DNA of 64,000 nt, taken from the NCBI GenBank assembly GCA_016214695.1, contig JACRNY010000002.1, positions 1-64,000 of the forward strand, given 5' to 3'. The notes below the pieces were generated by a model. It was not told the DNA's origin and did no database searches. It was given only the letters and a program-made list of their open reading frames with translations. Shown in pieces: positions 8,160 through 17,432 of the stretch (the stretch's first letter is position 1; each line of letters opens with the position of its first letter). This DNA comes from Nitrosomonadales bacterium. GTDB taxonomy: Bacteria > Pseudomonadota > Gammaproteobacteria > Burkholderiales > Gallionellaceae. Both the position numbers and the translations under genes were made by a program.

Positions 8160-9119
8160 CTACTTCAACCAGCCTTTGCGCCAGAAGAACCAGAACGGGA
8201 CCGCCACCGTCAGCAACATCAGCAGCAGCGCGAACGGATAGCCCAGCTTCCAGCCCAGTTCCGGCATGAACTGGAAGTTCATGCCGTAGATGGACGCGAT
8301 CAGCGTGGGCGGCAGCAGAGCCACCGACACCACCGAGAACAGGCGCACGATGCGGTTCTGGTTGATGTTGATGAAACCCACCGTGGTGTCCATCAGGAAG
8401 TTGATCTTGTCGAACAGGAAGGCAGTGTGGCCGTCCAGCGACTCGATGTCCTGCTGGATCTGGTGCACCTCATCGATCTGCGCCGCGCTGAGGCGCTTGC
8501 CGCGAATCAGAAAGGACAGCGCGCGCTGGGTATCCATCACATTGCGACGGATGCGACCGTTCACATGTTCGGCATGCGCGATCTCGGCCAGCGTCTTCAC
8601 CGCCTGTTTGTCACTCAGTGGAGTGCCGAGCACGTTCTGGCTCACGGCACCGAGGTCGGCATACACCTCTTCCAGCGTGTCGGCGGAGAACTCGATGTCC
8701 ATGCCGTACAGGTCGACCAGCACATCGCGCGCATCAAGGATGTCTCCCGACTCGGCATGCAACCGCATGCGCAGCAGACGGAAGATGGGCAGGTCTTCTT
8801 CATGCACACTGATGAGCGTCTCGCCGGACAGCACGAAAGCCACGGCCACGCTGTGCGAATGGCTCTCGGTGCCGGAGAGGAAATCGGAACGCAGGTGCAA
8901 ATCGCCTTCGTGCTCGAAGAAACGCGCACTGGCCTCGATGTCGCGCAGATGCTCCGGGCGCGGCAGGTGCAGGTCGAAGATGCCTTCCACCCACTCCACC
9001 TCCTGCGGCGTGGCGGCGACCATGTCCAGCCAGACCGGCTGGTCGTTGCTCAGGTCGGCACCGACTTCGACAGCGATGCGGTTGAGGCGTCCGTTCTTCA
9101 GTGTGAAAGCATGCAGCAT
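8160..9119 (-). CDS. corA: CorA-type magnesium/cobalt transporter
   Basis: A 319-residue protein with a long acidic cytoplasmic domain followed by two C-terminal transmembrane helices. The hallmark YGMNF motif lies at the end of the first helix (about residue 278), and the protein ends in a basic tail (FFWRKGWLK). It should form a pentameric inner-membrane channel for Mg2+ (or Co2+/Ni2+). The start is preceded by GGGGACGCC. It is followed directly by the dimer glycosylase gene. No Mg-sensing leader was recognised. Confidence 0.93.
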   Translation of the reverse strand: MLHAFTLKNGRLNRIAVEVGADLSNDQPVWLDMVAATPQEVEWVEGIFDLHLPRPEHLRDIEASARFFEHEGDLHLRSDFLSGTESHSHSVAVAFVLSGETLISVHEEDLPIFRLLRMRLHAESGDILDARDVLVDLYGMDIEFSADTLEEVYADLGAVSQNVLGTPLSDKQAVKTLAEIAHAEHVNGRIRRNVMDTQRALSFLIRGKRLSAAQIDEVHQIQQDIESLDGHTAFLFDKINFLMDTTVGFININQNRIVRLFSVVSVALLPPTLIASIYGMNFQFMPELGWKLGYPFALLLMLLTVAVPFWFFWRKGWLK

Positions 9120-9141
9120 GGCGTCCCCTGTCCAGTGAGGC

Positions 9142-9693
9142 TCATTCTAATTCCGATGCGGCGAAACGCGCCAACACTTCGTAGTGCGCGCCCCGCTCGT
9201 CATCCAGCGATTGCACCAGCACGAAATCCGCGACCGCCCAGCGCACGACGGACATGGCCGGCAGCGGCTCATCCGACCACTTGGCATGGCGCAGCAAGGT
9301 GACGTGCGGTTTGTAGGGCCGGCCTTCAAAATGGAAACGGTGTCTGCGCAAGTTGCGCTCCAGGTCGCGTACCAGCTCGGCCAGCACCGGCGGTGTCGCT
9401 GCCGGCGCCGCATAAACGATATGGTTATGTCCCCAGTAATGCGCGGCCGCCAGTTTCAACTCAAAGCGGCGGGCTGCCGTTTCCTGTGCCGCCAGCAGCA
9501 GAGACTCCAGCCGGTGCTCCGCGACAGCCCCCAGGAATACCAGCGTGGCATGCAAGGTGTCCGCCCGCATCGTGCTGCCGCCGCAGAGCTCGTGCAGCGG
9601 CGGCTGCCATGCCGCCAGGGCGGTACGCCCGGCAGCATCGGGCCACAGCGCAAAGAACAAGCGCCGCGTCGGCTCTTTCGTGGTCGCTTCCAT
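9142..9693 (-). CDS. thpR: RNA 2',3'-cyclic phosphodiesterase (LigT/ThpR)
   Basis: The 183-residue protein has the two HxTx catalytic motifs of the 2H phosphoesterase superfamily, H48-A-T50 and H130-V-T132, at normal spacing. ThpR hydrolyses 2',3'-cyclic phosphates to 2'-phosphates, and historically was described as a reversible 2'-5' RNA ligase. It is 22 bp upstream of corA on the same strand, with no functional link apparent. Divergent from the giant dehydrogenase gene, with a 92-bp gap that probably holds both promoters. Confidence 0.9.
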   Translation of the reverse strand: MEATTKEPTRRLFFALWPDAAGRTALAAWQPPLHELCGGSTMRADTLHATLVFLGAVAEHRLESLLLAAQETAARRFELKLAAAHYWGHNHIVYAAPAATPPVLAELVRDLERNLRRHRFHFEGRPYKPHVTLLRHAKWSDEPLPAMSVVRWAVADFVLVQSLDDERGAHYEVLARFAASELE

Positions 9694-9785
9694 GTTTTCA
9701 GCTTATCAGTTCGGCACAGTCACGTCAGGGTCGAGTGACGGCGCGGGATGCGGTAGAATGCGCGCCTTGTTGATCGGCAAAGACC

Positions 9786-12700
9786 ATGACCGTACGTTTG
9801 CGCGAAATACCCTACAACTACACTTCATTCTCGGACCGCGAGATCGTGTTGCGGCTGCTCGGCGAGGAAGCGTGGGAGATCATCAACACCCTGCGCGAGG
9901 AGCGCCGCACCGGCCGCTCGGCACAGATGCTGTACGAAGTGCTGGGCGACATCTGGGTGCTCACGCGCAACCCCTACCTGGAAGACGACCTGCTCGCCAA
10001 CAGCAAGCGGCGCGAGGCACTGATCGGCGCGCTGCACCATCGCCTCAATGCCATCGAGGCGCGGCGCGTGGCCGCCGAAGGCGCCGTCGATACGGAAAAA
10101 GATCATAACCACAAGGTCAAGCGCCTGCTCGAACTCGCCGGGGCCGCCGTCAACCGTTTCGCCGCCGAATTCGAGCATACCCTGCAATTGCGCAAGCGCA
10201 CCCTGCGCGCACTCAGCCGCATCACCCGCAAGGACAACATCCAGTTCGACGGACTGGCGCGCGTCTCGCATGTGACCGACGCCACCGACTGGCGCGTGGA
10301 ATATCCCTTCGTGGTGCTGCACCCGGACAGCGAAGAAGAGGTCGCGCCGCTGGTGCGCGCCTGCATCGAACTGGGGCTCACCCTCATTCCGCGCGGCGGC
10401 GGCACCGGCTACACCGGCGGCGCCATTCCGCTGACGAAATATTCGGCCGTCATCAACACCGAAAAGCTGGATGCGATCTCGCCCGTGGAACACCGCGTGC
10501 TGCCGGGCCTGAGCGACCCGTATGCCACCATCCACTGCGGCGCGGGTGTGGTGACACGGCGCGTGATGGAAGCAGCGGAGAACAACGGCCTGGTGTTCGC
10601 GGTCGACCCGACCTCTGCCGATGCCTCCTGCATCGGCGGCAACGTGGCCATGAACGCGGGCGGCAAGAAAGCCGTGCTGTGGGGCACGGCGCTCGACAAT
10701 CTGGCCTCGTGGAAGATGGTGACCCCGGACGGCCTGTGGATGACGGTGGAACGCCTCGACCACAATCTCGGCAAGATCCACGATGCACCTGAAGCGCGCT
10801 TTCTGGTTTCGCGTTTCGAGACGGACGGCAGGACCCAACATGGCCAGCCGGAGATTTTGACCATCCCCGGCAGCAGCTTCCGCAAGGCGGGACTGGGCAA
10901 GGATGTCACCGACAAGTTCCTCTCCGGCCTGCCCGGCATCCAGAAGGAAGGCTGCGACGGCATCATCACTTCGGCGCGCTTCATCCTGCACCGCGAGCAC
11001 AAGTTCACCCGCACCGTGTGTCTGGAGTTCTTCGGTCAGGTGCGCGAAGCCGTGCCCGCGATCGTCGAGATCACCGGCTATTTCGACCGCCGCAACGGCA
11101 ACCCGGTTGCTCTGCTCGCAGGCCTTGAACATCTGGACGAGCGTTACCTGAAGGCGGTCGGCTATGCCACCAAGTCCAAGCGCGGCACGCGCCCGAAGAT
11201 GGTGCTGGTCGCCGATGTGGTGGGCGACGATGAGCGCGCCGTGGGCGAAGCCGCTTCCGAGATCGTGCGCATGGCCAACCTGCGCCACGGCGAAGGGTTC
11301 ATCGCCGTTACCGCCGAGGCGCGCAAGAAATTCTGGCTGGACCGGGCACGCACTGCCGCCATCGCCAAACACACCAACGCCTTCAAGGTCAACGAGGACG
11401 TGGTCATCCCGCTGCCGCGCATGGGCGATTATTGCGACGGCATCGAGCGCATCAACATCGAGCTGTCGCTCTCCAACAAGATCAGGCTGCTGGATGCACT
11501 GGACGAGCTGTTCGCGGGCGAGCTGCCCCTGCGCTATCAGGACGACGCGCAACTGGGCGACGAGGAATTGCTGGGCAACCGCCCGCAGGCGGCACAACAG
11601 CTGCTCGCCGACGTGCGCCAGCGCTGGACCTGGCTGCTGGAGCATCTCGACGCAAGCGTCGAGAGTGCTGAGTTCCGAATGCTGAGTGCCGAGCAGACGA
11701 CTCAGAACCCAGCACTCAGCGCTCGGAACCTGACTGTCTTTCATGCCCTGCAAGACCATAGTATTCGCGCGTCGTGGAAGCGCGAACTGCGCGAGCCGCT
11801 GCGCCACATCTTCAGCGGCAGCACCTATCTGCCCATCCTGGAGCAGTGTGACGCCACCCACCAACGCGTGCTGAAGAGCCGTGTGTTCGTGGCACTGCAC
11901 ATGCACGCGGGCGACGGCAACGTGCACACCAATATCCCGGTCAACTCCGATGACTACGCCATGCTGCAGCAGGCCTACGGTGCGGTGGACCGTATCATGA
12001 AGCTGGCCAAGGATCTCGGCGGCGTGATCTCGGGCGAGCACGGCATCGGCATCACCAAATTCGACTTCCTCGAAGAACAGGAGATCGCCCCCTTCATCGC
12101 CTACAAGCAGAAGGTCGATCCCGAAGGCCGTTTCAACAAGGGCAAACTGCTCAAGGGCAGCAACCTCGAACACGCCTACACGCCCAGCTTCAACCTGATG
12201 GAGCTGGAGAGCCTGATCCTCGAAAAGAGCGAGCTGGGCGAGATATCGGATTCGATCAAGGACTGCCTGCGCTGCGGCAAGTGCAAGCCGGTGTGCAACA
12301 CCCATGTTCCGCGCGCCAACCTGCTGTATTCGCCGCGCAACAAGATCCTCGCCACCTCGCTGCTCATCGAAGCGTTCCTGTATGAGGAGCAGACGCGGCG
12401 CGGCGTCTCCATCCAGCATTTCGCCGAGTTCGGCGATGTGGCCGACCATTGCACGGTCTGCCACAAGTGCGTCAAACCCTGCCCGGTGGACATCGACTTC
12501 GGCGATGTGTCGGTGGCGATGCGCAATTTCCTGCGCAAGCAGGGCAAGAAGAAGTTCAGCCCGGTGACCGCGCTGTCCATGTTCTACCTCAGCGCGACCG
12601 ACCCGACCACCACCAGACTGCTGCGCACGGTGATGTTCAAATGGAGTTATGCGGCACAGCGCCTGGGTTACAAGTTCGCCAAACACCTGGGATTGTTCCG

Positions 12701-13673
12701 CCGGCAGGTGGCCCATCCGCCGGCCACCGTGGGCAAGCCGCCCATCCAGGCCAAGGTGATCCACTTCATCAACAAACCGATGCCGGGCAACCTGCCCAAG
12801 AAGACGGCACGCGCACTGCTCGACATCGAGGACAACACCATCGTGCCGGTGATCCGCAACCCGGCCAAAGTGAACGAAGAATCGGAAGCGGTGTTCTACT
12901 TCCCCGGCTGCGGTTCCGAGCGCATGTATTCGCCGGTCGCGCTGGCGACCCAGGCGATGCTGTACGAGGTCGGCGCCATCACCGTGCTGCCGCCCGGCTA
13001 CCTGTGCTGCGGCTACCCGCAGGCTGCCGCCGGCTTCGACGACAAGGGCAGCCAGATCACCACCGACAACCGCGTGCTGTTCCACCGCGTGGCGAACACG
13101 CTGAACTACCTCGATATCAAGACGGTGATCGTGTCCTGCGGTACCTGCATGGACCAGTTGCTGAAGTACCAGTTCGAGAAGATCTTCCCCGGTTGCCGCT
13201 TGCTCGACATCCACGAATACCTGCTGGAGAAGGGTGTGAAGCTGGAGCCCGCCACCGGCAAACGCTACATGTACCACGATCCCTGCCATTCGCCGATGAA
13301 GACCTATGCGCCCCTCAAGGTGGCGAGCGAATTGATGGCAGCGCCGATCCCGCTCAGCGACCGCTGCTGCGGCGAGGCGGGCACCTTCGGTCTGGCTGTC
13401 CCGCACATCGCCACCCAGGTGCGCTTCCGCAAGGAAGAGGAGATATGCAAGGTTGCAGACAGCCTGCGCAGCGACGGTTATTCCGGAGAGGTGAAGATAC
13501 TGACATCCTGTCCGGCCTGCTTCCAGGGCCTGAGCCGTTACGCCGATGATGCCGGCGGCACCAGCACCGACTACATCGTGGTGGAGATGGCCAAATATCT
13601 GCTGGGGCCGACCTGGATGGAAGACTATGTCGCCAAGGCCAATGACGGCGGCATCGAACGCGTGTTGCTATAG
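9786..13673 (+). CDS. giant fused FAD-linked oxidase / Fe-S oxidoreductase
   Basis: A 1295-residue fusion. In order: an N-terminal segment of the DUF3683 type (1-140), an FAD-binding PCMH domain (about 165-350, with [11 protein letters not shown] near 201), an FAD-oxidase C domain ([10 protein letters not shown] near 704, [10 protein letters not shown] near 750), two ferredoxin clusters ([11 protein letters not shown] near 825, [12 protein letters not shown] near 888) and two CCG heterodisulfide-reductase-like modules (PGCGSER...CCGYP from 1038, DPCHSP...CCGEAG from 1164). It resembles GlcD plus GlcF or a D-lactate/2-hydroxyacid dehydrogenase in one chain, feeding electrons to the quinone pool. 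The substrate is unknown. A repeat element is inserted in frame around residues 621-649. Confidence 0.9.
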   Translation: MTVRLREIPYNYTSFSDREIVLRLLGEEAWEIINTLREERRTGRSAQMLYEVLGDIWVLTRNPYLEDDLLANSKRREALIGALHHRLNAIEARRVAAEGAVDTEKDHNHKVKRLLELAGAAVNRFAAEFEHTLQLRKRTLRALSRITRKDNIQFDGLARVSHVTDATDWRVEYPFVVLHPDSEEEVAPLVRACIELGLTLIPRGGGTGYTGGAIPLTKYSAVINTEKLDAISPVEHRVLPGLSDPYATIHCGAGVVTRRVMEAAENNGLVFAVDPTSADASCIGGNVAMNAGGKKAVLWGTALDNLASWKMVTPDGLWMTVERLDHNLGKIHDAPEARFLVSRFETDGRTQHGQPEILTIPGSSFRKAGLGKDVTDKFLSGLPGIQKEGCDGIITSARFILHREHKFTRTVCLEFFGQVREAVPAIVEITGYFDRRNGNPVALLAGLEHLDERYLKAVGYATKSKRGTRPKMVLVADVVGDDERAVGEAASEIVRMANLRHGEGFIAVTAEARKKFWLDRARTAAIAKHTNAFKVNEDVVIPLPRMGDYCDGIERINIELSLSNKIRLLDALDELFAGELPLRYQDDAQLGDEELLGNRPQAAQQLLADVRQRWTWLLEHLDASVESAEFRMLSAEQTTQNPALSARNLTVFHALQDHSIRASWKRELREPLRHIFSGSTYLPILEQCDATHQRVLKSRVFVALHMHAGDGNVHTNIPVNSDDYAMLQQAYGAVDRIMKLAKDLGGVISGEHGIGITKFDFLEEQEIAPFIAYKQKVDPEGRFNKGKLLKGSNLEHAYTPSFNLMELESLILEKSELGEISDSIKDCLRCGKCKPVCNTHVPRANLLYSPRNKILATSLLIEAFLYEEQTRRGVSIQHFAEFGDVADHCTVCHKCVKPCPVDIDFGDVSVAMRNFLRKQGKKKFSPVTALSMFYLSATDPTTTRLLRTVMFKWSYAAQRLGYKFAKHLGLFRRQVAHPPATVGKPPIQAKVIHFINKPMPGNLPKKTARALLDIEDNTIVPVIRNPAKVNEESEAVFYFPGCGSERMYSPVALATQAMLYEVGAITVLPPGYLCCGYPQAAAGFDDKGSQITTDNRVLFHRVANTLNYLDIKTVIVSCGTCMDQLLKYQFEKIFPGCRLLDIHEYLLEKGVKLEPATGKRYMYHDPCHSPMKTYAPLKVASELMAAPIPLSDRCCGEAGTFGLAVPHIATQVRFRKEEEICKVADSLRSDGYSGEVKILTSCPACFQGLSRYADDAGGTSTDYIVVEMAKYLLGPTWMEDYVAKANDGGIERVLL
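11646..11732. repeat. CTGAGTGC-type palindromic repeat inside the giant dehydrogenase gene
   Basis: A perfect 8-bp hairpin CTCGACGC-AA-GCGTCGAG (11646-11663) is followed by two imperfectly inverted arms built on GAGTTCCGAATGCTGAGTGC (about 11670-11689) and its complement CAGCACTCAGCGCTCGGAAC (about 11710-11729). The same repeat family occurs at 56752-56836. The insertion keeps the frame and adds about 24 low-conservation residues ([15 protein letters not shown]...). Confidence 0.75.
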
Positions 13674-13682
13674 GAGCTGAAG

Positions 13683-15299
13683 ATGCTGTCCCTGGAACCG
13701 ACCGACGATCTGGCCAAACCCGCATTCAAGGATGCGGCCTCCTGCGCGAAGTGGCTTGGGCAATTGCAGCTGACCAACCTCAACCTGGCACAGGGCACCC
13801 TGCGCGCCCAGCTGGATGAATTCAACCGCTATCCTCTGCGCGGCAAGGAACGTTTGCAGACGCTGGAGACACTGCGCGAGACCGTGGGGATCGTACAGGG
13901 CGACTACGCCAAGAAGCTGGCCGGCAAGAAACTCCCTTTCTCGGACGACGAATTCAAGTCGATCATCGCGCTCTCCAGCCTGTGGCAAAGCATGCTCAAC
14001 GGCTATCTGCGCTGCCTGCAATCGCTCTCCAGCGGCGACTCCTCGCTTACCCCCGAAGCAGCGCTGGTCACCCAGCGCTGTCAGTTGTACAGCAGCATGC
14101 AATTGGGCGAATTCCTGCGCCTGGGCTGCGAACCGGACGGCAGATCATGGCAGCGTTTCCATGCCATCTATGCCCATGCCGAAGAACAGGGCCTGCACCT
14201 GCAGCCGGTTGCCGACAAATTCAACCGTGCCGGTATCCCGATCTCCTGCCGCACACTGTATGCCAAGATGCTGTTGCTGCATCGTGCACGGCTGCTTGGC
14301 CTCACACGCACCCAATGGCATCTTATCGATCACTGGCTGGATCACTGGGGCGACGCCTTCTCCATCGAGCCGCGCTGCAGCATGAGCAGGGGAGATGCAC
14401 CACCGCTTGCGGTCGATCTCGCCGGGATGCACGGCTTCGTCCCGATACAGCACGCCACTTCCGCCCCGACCATGCGCTTCATGGCCATGGTGCCGCTGTC
14501 CAAGCAGATACGGGTGACGACCATCCTGCTGCAGCAGGGACAGTCTCCCAAACAGCTGGAGCTCGGCGAGGAACTGAGCAGCAAGGATTGCGTCGACCTG
14601 CTCAACCGGCTGCATGCCTGCTGGTGCGAACAGCGCGCCGAGTCGCTGGCAGATGAACCGCGCGACGCTCCGCTGGTGCGTATGTGCCAGGGAATCGAGA
14701 ATATCTACGCCCACATCGCGCGCAAACCGTTCCGGCAGGCAAGTGCTTCCGGCATCGCAGACAAAGAAGCACAGAAGCAGATCGAGACCTTCGGCCGCGT
14801 GCTGGATCAGACCGATCGTCATGATCTGGCGCAACTCGGTTTCCTGGCCGAGGAGTGGCTGGTCGAAGAGGATGGGCTGTTGCATGCCCGTCTGCTGCGC
14901 AAGACGAGTACCGGCGAACGGATGGGAACAGGCCAGATCGTCTGCGTGCACAAGCCCGAAGCAACGACATACCGGGTCGGTGTTACCACGCTGGTCAGCG
15001 TGACACGCAGCGGACAACTGTATATCGGCGTGCGCTATCTGCCGGGCACCCCGCAAGCTGCGACGCTTCGCGGCAGCACCAGCGGCAATCTGCTGTCCGG
15101 CGCCGCCGCAGCCCTGGCACTGCCGGAGATGAGCAATCTGCGCATCCCGGCAAGCATCGTGATGCCGCGCGACTGGTTCCAGGCAGGACGCACGCTTGAG
15201 CTCGCCTTGCACGATGGCGAAAAACAGAGCGTGACGCTGGGCATCAGCGTGGAAAAAGGCAACGACTTCGAACGCGTGAGTTTTACCGCTAAGAGCTAG
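13683..15299 (+). CDS. large conserved-type hypothetical protein, unrecognised
   Basis: A 538-residue soluble-looking protein with no signal peptide or membrane span. The first 230 residues are predicted mostly helical. The last 150 or so contain alternating hydrophobic beta-type segments (TGQIVCVHK, YRVGVTTLVSVTRSGQLYIGVRYL), vaguely like a small beta-barrel, but the RxxxR and D/NxSxxG motifs of PilZ are not present. It starts 9 bp after the giant dehydrogenase stop, with AGGAGCTGAAG as Shine-Dalgarno, so the two are co-transcribed. Its 3' end overlaps the convergent phoR by 11 bp. Function unknown. Confidence 0.75.
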   Translation: MLSLEPTDDLAKPAFKDAASCAKWLGQLQLTNLNLAQGTLRAQLDEFNRYPLRGKERLQTLETLRETVGIVQGDYAKKLAGKKLPFSDDEFKSIIALSSLWQSMLNGYLRCLQSLSSGDSSLTPEAALVTQRCQLYSSMQLGEFLRLGCEPDGRSWQRFHAIYAHAEEQGLHLQPVADKFNRAGIPISCRTLYAKMLLLHRARLLGLTRTQWHLIDHWLDHWGDAFSIEPRCSMSRGDAPPLAVDLAGMHGFVPIQHATSAPTMRFMAMVPLSKQIRVTTILLQQGQSPKQLELGEELSSKDCVDLLNRLHACWCEQRAESLADEPRDAPLVRMCQGIENIYAHIARKPFRQASASGIADKEAQKQIETFGRVLDQTDRHDLAQLGFLAEEWLVEEDGLLHARLLRKTSTGERMGTGQIVCVHKPEATTYRVGVTTLVSVTRSGQLYIGVRYLPGTPQAATLRGSTSGNLLSGAAAALALPEMSNLRIPASIVMPRDWFQAGRTLELALHDGEKQSVTLGISVEKGNDFERVSFTAKS

Positions 15300-16605
15300 C
15301 TTCCGCCCATCTGCGCTTCAGCGGAAAGACGATGCTGAATGTGCTGCCGCTGCCCTCCTCGCTGACGATCTCGAGTTGCGCCTGATGACGCAGGGCGATG
15401 TGCTTGACGATGGCCAGCCCCAGCCCGGTGCCGCCTGTCTCGCGTGAACGGCTGCGGTCCACCCGGTAGAAACGCTCGGTCAGGCGCGGGATATGTTGCG
15501 GCGCGATGCCGATGCCGCTGTCCTTGACGCTGAACCTCAAGTGGCCATCAGCCATCTGATCCCAGGCCAGCACGATCTCGCCGCCTTGCGGCGTGTAGCG
15601 GATGGCATTGGTGACCAGGTTACCGAAAGCACTGTGCAGTTCGTTGGCGCTACCGCTGAGCGGCTCCTGGCATCCGATCTCCACTCGCAACTGATGCTGC
15701 CCCTTGCTCAATGAGCGCCCTTCCTCAAGCAATATCTTCAGCAACTCCGGCACATCGACCTTTTCTTCCTGCAGGACGTTCTGCTCGTTCTCCAGCCGCG
15801 ACAGGGTCAACAGGTCATCGACAAGATTTTCCATGCGGCTGGTCTGCTCGCCCATCAGCGCCAGGGCCCGTCGCGCCATGTCGTTCTCCAGATTCGGCAT
15901 GTCCTGAAGGGTCTCCACGAATCCGTTGACCACCGTGAGCGGCGTGCGCAGTTCGTGGGATACGTTGGCGACGAAGTCGCGACGCATGGTCTCGATACGC
16001 TCCAGATGGGTGATGTCGCGACTGATGAGCAGGCGCTTGTTGTCGCCGTAGGCGATCAGCTTCACGGACAGCACCAGATCGCCGTGACGCGTATCGCGCA
16101 GTATCAGCGGCTCCCTGAAATTGTTCATCGCAAGGTATTGCACGAACTCCGGCTGGCGTGCGAGGTAAGTGATCTGCTGACCGACGTCGCGCCCGGTATC
16201 CAGGCCGAAATGGCGTTCTGCCAGCGGGTTGCACCATTCGATGCGGTCTGCCTCGTCCAGTATCACCACCCCTTCGGGCAATGCGGAGGTGGCCTGTTTC
16301 ATCTGCAGCAGGGCAGCGGCATGCTGCTGACGCTCCTGACGGCGACGTTTCGTCAGCTTGTTGAGTTCGGAAAAGACGTCTTCCCACATTCCGGTGCCGT
16401 CCGGCACATCCCGCGTGTCGGGATCGGCCAGCCAACGATCGAATGCGGCGAGATTGCGCAGATGGAGGTACAGGCGCACCGATACCCCGATGCCGAAGAA
16501 CAGCGCTGCAGGCAAGGCGCCAACCAATGCCCACACCAGCGCCACAAGGGCGAACAAGAACAAAAAGAACGGATGGACGATGGCGCGCTGCCAGAAATCG
16601 TTCAC
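15289..16605 (-). CDS. phoR: phosphate regulon sensor histidine kinase PhoR
   Basis: A 438-residue kinase: two N-terminal hydrophobic helices (about 10-45) without a large periplasmic loop, a linker, a PAS domain (about 100-200), the HisKA box SHELRTPL with the phosphorylated histidine near 219, and HATPase motifs (NAIRYTP, DSGIGIAP, GTGLGLAI). The lack of a periplasmic sensor is normal for PhoR, which reads phosphate status through PhoU and the Pst transporter. It lies 60 bp after phoB on the same strand. No pst or phoU genes are in the window. Confidence 0.93.
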   Translation of the reverse strand: MNDFWQRAIVHPFFLFLFALVALVWALVGALPAALFFGIGVSVRLYLHLRNLAAFDRWLADPDTRDVPDGTGMWEDVFSELNKLTKRRRQERQQHAAALLQMKQATSALPEGVVILDEADRIEWCNPLAERHFGLDTGRDVGQQITYLARQPEFVQYLAMNNFREPLILRDTRHGDLVLSVKLIAYGDNKRLLISRDITHLERIETMRRDFVANVSHELRTPLTVVNGFVETLQDMPNLENDMARRALALMGEQTSRMENLVDDLLTLSRLENEQNVLQEEKVDVPELLKILLEEGRSLSKGQHQLRVEIGCQEPLSGSANELHSAFGNLVTNAIRYTPQGGEIVLAWDQMADGHLRFSVKDSGIGIAPQHIPRLTERFYRVDRSRSRETGGTGLGLAIVKHIALRHQAQLEIVSEEGSGSTFSIVFPLKRRWAEASS

Positions 16606-16665
16606 TGCTGACCCTCAAGAATAGACCGGCGGCATTATACGGGGCGGCGGCTCTCCGCCAAGGGG

Positions 16666-17355
16666 CTATTCCCTGGAGAAGCGATAACCGCTACCGCGCA
16701 CGGTCTGCACCAGCGCATCCTTGCCGGACGGCTCCAGTGCCTGACGCAGGCGGCGGATATGGACATCGACCGTGCGTTCCTCGACGAAGACATGGTCGCC
16801 CCATACTTGATCGAGCAGTTGTGCGCGGCTGTAGACGCGCTCGACATGGGTCATGAAGAAATGCAACAGGCGGAACTCGGTCGGCCCCAGATCTATGTTG
16901 CTGCCGTTGGCGCTGACCCGGTGCGTGGTCGGCGACAACTCCAGCCCCTCGACCCTTACCGTCTCCTCGCTCATCTGCGGCGCGCGGCGGCGCAGCACGG
17001 CACGGATGCGCGCCATCAGCTCGCGCGGCGAGAACGGTTTGGTGATGTAGTCGTCAGCCCCGGACTCGAGGCCCAGTATCTTGTCGCGCTCGTCGGTGCG
17101 CGCGGTCAGCATGATGATGGGAATATCGCGGGTGCGCTGGTCGGCGCGCAGGCGGCGCGCCATCTCGATGCCGGAGGCGCCGGGCAGCATCCAGTCGAGC
17201 AGGATGAGGTCGGGCAAGGCACGGTTGATCTCGGCCAGGGCACTGGGCACGTCATAGGCCTGGATGGCCCTGAAACCGCACTGCGCCACGTTGAAAGCCA
17301 GCAGTTCCTGGATCGCCGGCTCGTCTTCCACCAGCAGAATATTCGCTGTCGTCAT
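16666..17355 (-). CDS. phoB: phosphate regulon response regulator PhoB
   Basis: A 229-residue OmpR/PhoB-family regulator: receiver domain with acidic pocket E10-D11 and phospho-acceptor D54 ([10 protein letters not shown]), then a winged-helix DNA-binding domain ending RGSGYRFS. An ATG 12 bases further upstream is open, but the chosen ATG has GGAGAAG immediately before it, while the upstream one would bury that site inside the gene. A Pho box about 50 bp upstream indicates positive autoregulation. It is transcribed with phoR. Confidence 0.96.
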   Translation of the reverse strand: MTTANILLVEDEPAIQELLAFNVAQCGFRAIQAYDVPSALAEINRALPDLILLDWMLPGASGIEMARRLRADQRTRDIPIIMLTARTDERDKILGLESGADDYITKPFSPRELMARIRAVLRRRAPQMSEETVRVEGLELSPTTHRVSANGSNIDLGPTEFRLLHFFMTHVERVYSRAQLLDQVWGDHVFVEERTVDVHIRRLRQALEPSGKDALVQTVRGSGYRFSRE

Positions 17356-17406
17356 CTTCTTCTCCATCGTTCGTCTTTAACTTGCCGGTGATGGTATGAA
17401 AGAATT

Positions 17407-17424
17407 ATGACAGTAACATGACAG
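17407..17424 (-). promoter_or_regulatory. Pho box (PhoB operator) upstream of phoBR
   Basis: On the minus strand two perfect CTGTCAT half-sites (17418-17424 and 17407-17413) repeat with an 11-bp period, matching the tandem half-site structure of Pho boxes. It lies about 52 bp before the phoB start and just after the stop of the symporter gene. Confidence 0.88.
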
Positions 17425-17432
17425 AAGCGCTT

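Noticed and set aside
9825-13406. 1193-codon frame antisense to the giant dehydrogenase
   Set aside because: An artefact of codon bias in a GC-rich gene. The sense strand carries all recognisable motifs.
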